IMG/VR virus record: IMGVR_UViG_3300024520_000312
Coordinates: 1 to 32,530 of that record
Direction: 5' to 3' (one strand)
From: a virus
DNA length: 32,530 bases
Every line of letters begins with the position of its first letter. The stretch's first letter is position 1. The notes beneath the pieces are model-generated. The model ran no database searches and was not told the origin of the DNA. It worked only from the letters and a program-made list of their open reading frames with translations. The position numbers and the translations under genes are program-made. Below are positions 29,590-32,530 of the stretch, piece by piece.

Positions 29590-31191
29590 TCACACTACTA
29601 CGAACAAATCGCCGTTCGCTGGCAACGTGGTAATCGCCGTAAACGTCAGCAACCCACTCGCCGAAGCGTAATCAGTAATGTCGCTCGCCTGCCCGTTAGC
29701 GGTGCCCGACTTCCAGATAATCGTCCGGCCAATCAGTTCATCGTCGAGGAAGCCAGAGAGATCAGACGTCGATTGCGTTGTGCTGAGCGTCCCTGTTACC
29801 GAACTACCTGGGATAATCGCCTCGGTCGACTCTTCAAGGTTATCGGCTGCCGTAGTCGAAGCTGATATCGCTCCCACATTCGCATCTATCTTCCCACCCA
29901 CTAGGGCTGCCGGCAGCAATGCCGGAATGGTCGTGCCGGTGTCGACCTCGATGGCATCGACACTCGCCTGTGTCCCTGACAACAACACGGCTCCGTCAGC
30001 GCCAGTGACAATATCAAGATCGTTCTGCGCGGTGGTCTGAGCCGCCGCTGTCGCCGCACTTGCATGTAAGTTGGTGACGTCGGTCACGGTGGCGACGGTT
30101 TGAGCGGCTGCGATCACCACGCCCGTGGTCCCGGTGTCTGCCAAAGTGGCGGCGGTATCAGCTTTGATCGCTCCGAGGCCATCTGTGCCGTTACTCAGAT
30201 CGGTTTGTATCCCGTCGACAACAGTATCGATTGCTACAAAACCAGTAGCCCCATTCGCCAGGGCAAAAGTATCGCCCGTCTGGACAGTGTGACCGGTAAG
30301 GCTGCCGATTGAACCCGACACGTTGCCAGTCACGTTGCCAGTGATGTCGCCGCGGATATCAACGCCCGACCCGCCCAACGTCGCGACAATCCCGTCGCCA
30401 GAGGTCGCCCCACCTGTTGCAGCGATCCCGTGCCCTACGCCCTGTCCATCGGCTTGTATGCCGGACCCGCTCGTTCCGCCAATTGACCTAATCCCCTCGC
30501 CCGCTCCGGCACCCTGAATAAGCAGTCCGTTACCGTTGCTCACTCCGCTCAAGGTCATACCTGAACCCGACGTGGTCGCCGACGCTGAAATGCCCTCGCC
30601 AGATGTCGCACCCCCGAGCGCCTCTATCCCGACACCCGTCGCACCACCCTGAGTTCTCAGCCCCGCACCCGTCCCATTGCCGTTCAGAGATATCGCATCA
30701 CCGTCCGCACCGGTGCTAACTATCGATACGGCAACCCCGCTTGTTGTAATGGATGTAGCCCCAGTATTCGAACCAGCAATAAATACACCACCCAAAGCGC
30801 CTGCGGTCGCGCTCGGAAGGAAATCAGTCTTCGTCTTGATCGCGGCGATATCGGCATCCGGTGAAGACCCAGTCGCGTAGAGAAACTCATAAGCATCCTC
30901 CTCAACAATCTGGTACTCATGGCGCACTGGCAATGCGGTAGCGCTCGCCGCAACAGTGAGGATCATCGTTCCAACGGTGTTGGTGTCCGTGGCATCCAGT
31001 TCGCAGTTGTAATACCCGTCGGCGTCACTAACTGGGGTGGTCACATCATTCTTGGCTGCCAATGTTTGGCCGTTTTTTGACAGCTTAACCGATGGACTTT
31101 CACCAACCTCGGCGGCAGCACCGTCGAGGATATCCACAAAGGGGCCAATCAAAACATCCACCGCGGTCGACTGCTTGAGAATTTGTGCCAT
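29590..31191 (-). CDS. Glycine-repeat fibre-like protein
   Basis: The 533-aa product begins with a beta domain (residues 1-95: VDVLIGPFVDILDGAAAEVG) and a connector DADIAAIKTKTDFLPSATAG. A run of short Gly-rich repeats follows at about 140-290, with unit pattern SGxGIxAxGGAT (for example IEALGGATSGEGIS and IAATGGATSGDGIV). It ends in a further Ala/Thr-rich beta segment. Such repeats form elongated trimeric or beta-roll fibres. It is probably an appendage protein, perhaps receptor-binding. Confidence 0.6.
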   Translation of the reverse strand: MAQILKQSTAVDVLIGPFVDILDGAAAEVGESPSVKLSKNGQTLAAKNDVTTPVSDADGYYNCELDATDTNTVGTMILTVAASATALPVRHEYQIVEEDAYEFLYATGSSPDADIAAIKTKTDFLPSATAGALGGVFIAGSNTGATSITTSGVAVSIVSTGADGDAISLNGNGTGAGLRTQGGATGVGIEALGGATSGEGISASATTSGSGMTLSGVSNGNGLLIQGAGAGEGIRSIGGTSGSGIQADGQGVGHGIAATGGATSGDGIVATLGGSGVDIRGDITGNVTGNVSGSIGSLTGHTVQTGDTFALANGATGFVAIDTVVDGIQTDLSNGTDGLGAIKADTAATLADTGTTGVVIAAAQTVATVTDVTNLHASAATAAAQTTAQNDLDIVTGADGAVLLSGTQASVDAIEVDTGTTIPALLPAALVGGKIDANVGAISASTTAADNLEESTEAIIPGSSVTGTLSTTQSTSDLSGFLDDELIGRTIIWKSGTANGQASDITDYASASGLLTFTAITTLPANGDLFVVV

Positions 31192-31941
31192 TTATGCCGC
31201 CCTGTTGTGGTGGCTGTGATGATAGAAAAGTGGTGGCGTCGTGCCGCCAGCAGCTGCGATTTCGCTTACGACAAATCGTGGGCCACCCAACGGTAGCAAG
31301 ACAACTGTTTCAGCCGATTCAATTGTGCCAGTTTCAGTAAGGTCGCCTGCCCCGATTAAATCAGTCTCAGTTCCCGTGCCATGCATATCCCCCCAAAAGT
31401 GCAGAATGCTTTCAGGGTGAATCAGGTAGGGATGTACGCCTGCCGCAAGTTGCGCAATCTCTGCCGTAGTTAATGCGATGTCCCAAACGCACGGCCACAT
31501 CGCGCGGCCATTCATGGCGCCGATGGGGGTAGAGTCGGCGCTGTTACCGATTGAGACAGTATCGACGCCGCTGGGAGTTCGCGTTGAACTCTCCGGAGTG
31601 CCTATGACGCCGTCGGCATAAATGGTTCTACTGGAGGTGCCGCTCCACACGCCCGCTAGATGCGTGACCCCGGATAGAGCCCCGAACCCACCAATTGACG
31701 CAACGAACCCAGCGCTCGTAAACGTCGCAGCAGCAATTGAACCGCTGGTAACGGTGTTACTGTGCAAAATCGCGTGGTAGTTGTTAGTCGTAGATGCATC
31801 AGCAACGGACATTACACCGTAGCTAGCCGGCTCTGAATCTAGGTCGACCCAACACGCCATCGTGAGAGTTGTGACGTTACTCGCGCCGCCCCACGAACCA
31901 CTGAGGATTTCGGTCGCTGCCCCGTCGAAGTTTCTAGCCAT
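31192..31941 (-). CDS. LamG/concanavalin-A-like lectin domain protein
   Basis: The 249-aa product matches the pattern of Laminin_G_3 (concanavalin-A-like) folds: TLTMACWVDLDS near the start, THLAGVWSGTSSRTIYADGV in the middle and MWPCVWDIALTTAEIAQLAAG late. A His-rich end (YHHSHHNRAA) follows. Such domains on phage particles bind sugars on the host or on mucus-like polymers. It lies in the group of fibre genes to the right of the terminase. Confidence 0.75.
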   Translation of the reverse strand: MARNFDGAATEILSGSWGGASNVTTLTMACWVDLDSEPASYGVMSVADASTTNNYHAILHSNTVTSGSIAAATFTSAGFVASIGGFGALSGVTHLAGVWSGTSSRTIYADGVIGTPESSTRTPSGVDTVSIGNSADSTPIGAMNGRAMWPCVWDIALTTAEIAQLAAGVHPYLIHPESILHFWGDMHGTGTETDLIGAGDLTETGTIESAETVVLLPLGGPRFVVSEIAAAGGTTPPLFYHHSHHNRAA

Positions 31942-31943
31942 GG

Positions 31944-32435
31944 CTAGGTCGAGTATTCATACGTTGCGCCGTAGAAATAGCCATCCTCGGTCATCGTGTC
32001 GCCGGCGTCAGCGCCGTCTCGAAATAGCTTAATCAGGATGCGGTCACCCGCGACAGCGCTGTCGAAGTTGGCCAGCGATATCTCTATCTCTTGCAGTTGC
32101 CGTGTTCCAACGCCAGCATCCGCTGCGCTCAGGTTCGTGGTCGCAAACGTCGCAGAACCAATAGCGTCATCGGTGTCGCTGTTGGGCGTTACCTTCCAGA
32201 TTTGCGCCTGCCAGACTATGTTTGCTGTAGAGCTGACACTGTTTGACCATTGGATCTTGAGCACGTCAGCCGAGGCGCGGTTTGACGGCACCCGGAGCGA
32301 CACGTAAACCTTTTCGATGATGGTGTCATCGAACGCAAGATATGGGTCGTTCTGGGTTGTGAAAAGCAACTGCGGGGTCAAAGTCGGATCTGGTTTCCAG
32401 ACCCCAACCGGCAGTTCAAATATTCCGGTAGCCAT
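31944..32435 (-). CDS. Beta-sandwich virion protein of unknown function
   Basis: The 163-aa product is built of beta strands (KVYVSLRVPSNRASADVLKI, TANIVWQAQIWKVTP, RILIKLFRDGADAGDTMTED). It has no cysteine-based or catalytic motif. It starts at an ATG overlapping the TAA of the gene to the right. Its composition resembles carbohydrate-binding or fibre-tip domains. The next gene encodes a lectin-like protein, so a shared role at the particle surface is plausible. Confidence 0.55.
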   Translation of the reverse strand: MATGIFELPVGVWKPDPTLTPQLLFTTQNDPYLAFDDTIIEKVYVSLRVPSNRASADVLKIQWSNSVSSTANIVWQAQIWKVTPNSDTDDAIGSATFATTNLSAADAGVGTRQLQEIEISLANFDSAVAGDRILIKLFRDGADAGDTMTEDGYFYGATYEYST

Positions 32436-32530
32436 TACAAGCTCCCCAGCCGGTCAATGACGGCGCGCATTTGGGTTTTCAGAACTGCGATATCGCGCGG
32501 AGGTCTATCGGAAATCGCGGCAATCGATGC
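32435..32530 (-). CDS. C-terminal end of an unidentified protein (cut by window edge)
   Basis: The frame enters at the right edge and ends at TAA 32435-32437, giving 31 residues with a helical pattern (PRDIAVLKTQMRAVIDRLGS). It overlaps the next start by one base as TAATG, like other gene pairs of this operon. This short coiled-coil end resembles the end of fibre or structural proteins; identity is not known. Confidence 0.55.
   Translation of the reverse strand, partial: ASIAAISDRPPRDIAVLKTQMRAVIDRLGSL

Noticed and set aside
1-32530. tRNA genes, insertion sequences or integrase
   Set aside because: Reading by eye gave no convincing cloverleaf, terminal inverted repeats with transposase, or tyrosine/serine recombinase motif. 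A tool-based scan could still find a weak tRNA.

Overview
The window is a 32.5 kb piece of a tailed double-stranded DNA phage of the podovirus-like structural type. It carries a P22-type portal, an N4-gp56-type major capsid protein, a stabilisation/tail-hub protein, a pectate-lyase-fold tailspike and several internal (ejection) proteins. The high density of TAATG and ATGA gene overlaps and the A/G-rich Shine-Dalgarno sites fit a bacterial virus. A perfect sigma-70 promoter and a twin-arginine-like leader favour a Gram-negative host, but the host cannot be named from sequence alone. I see no integrase, repressor, lysis gene, RNA polymerase, tRNA or CRISPR array. Both ends cut through genes, so the genome is incomplete here.

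Left arm, 1-7418, plus strand: early/replication module. It starts with a truncated ORF and a parS-like palindrome, then two small genes. Next come a consensus promoter (TTGACA-17 bp-TATAAT) and about 180 nt of non-coding sequence that can fold into several stems. The following operon encodes a coiled-coil small protein, a Cys-containing phage replication-module protein, a family A DNA polymerase with proofreading domain, two small proteins (one with a Tat-like leader), an HNH endonuclease, a Cas4-like PD-(D/E)XK nuclease, a VRR-NUC nuclease, an SNF2-type helicase and a zinc-ribbon protein. A broken copy of the HNH gene lies just upstream of the polymerase. A 20-bp palindrome, TTCCACAACGYGTTGTGGAA, recurs immediately in front of three genes or gene groups in this arm and once more in the structural arm.

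Right arm, 7274-32530, minus strand (transcribed right to left): morphogenesis module. From the right it encodes fibre/lectin-like proteins, a small basic protein, terminase large subunit, portal, scaffold, two very small ORFs, capsid protein, and a probable decoration protein ending at a strong intrinsic terminator (22001-22025). Then follows an accessory cassette: a TPR-glycosyltransferase fusion, SAM methyltransferase, radical SAM/SPASM enzyme, DxD glycosyltransferase and a C2HC zinc-finger ORF. The tail genes come after it: adaptor, CBM-like protein, hub/stabilisation protein, tailspike, GNAT-like protein and a row of low-complexity internal proteins. The two arms converge and overlap by about 145 bp at 7274-7418.

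The points most worth a second look are the repeated palindrome family with the parS-like site, the promoter-driven structured RNA, the sugar/radical-SAM cassette inside the structural operon, the Tat-like phage peptide, and the HNH gene with its truncated twin.
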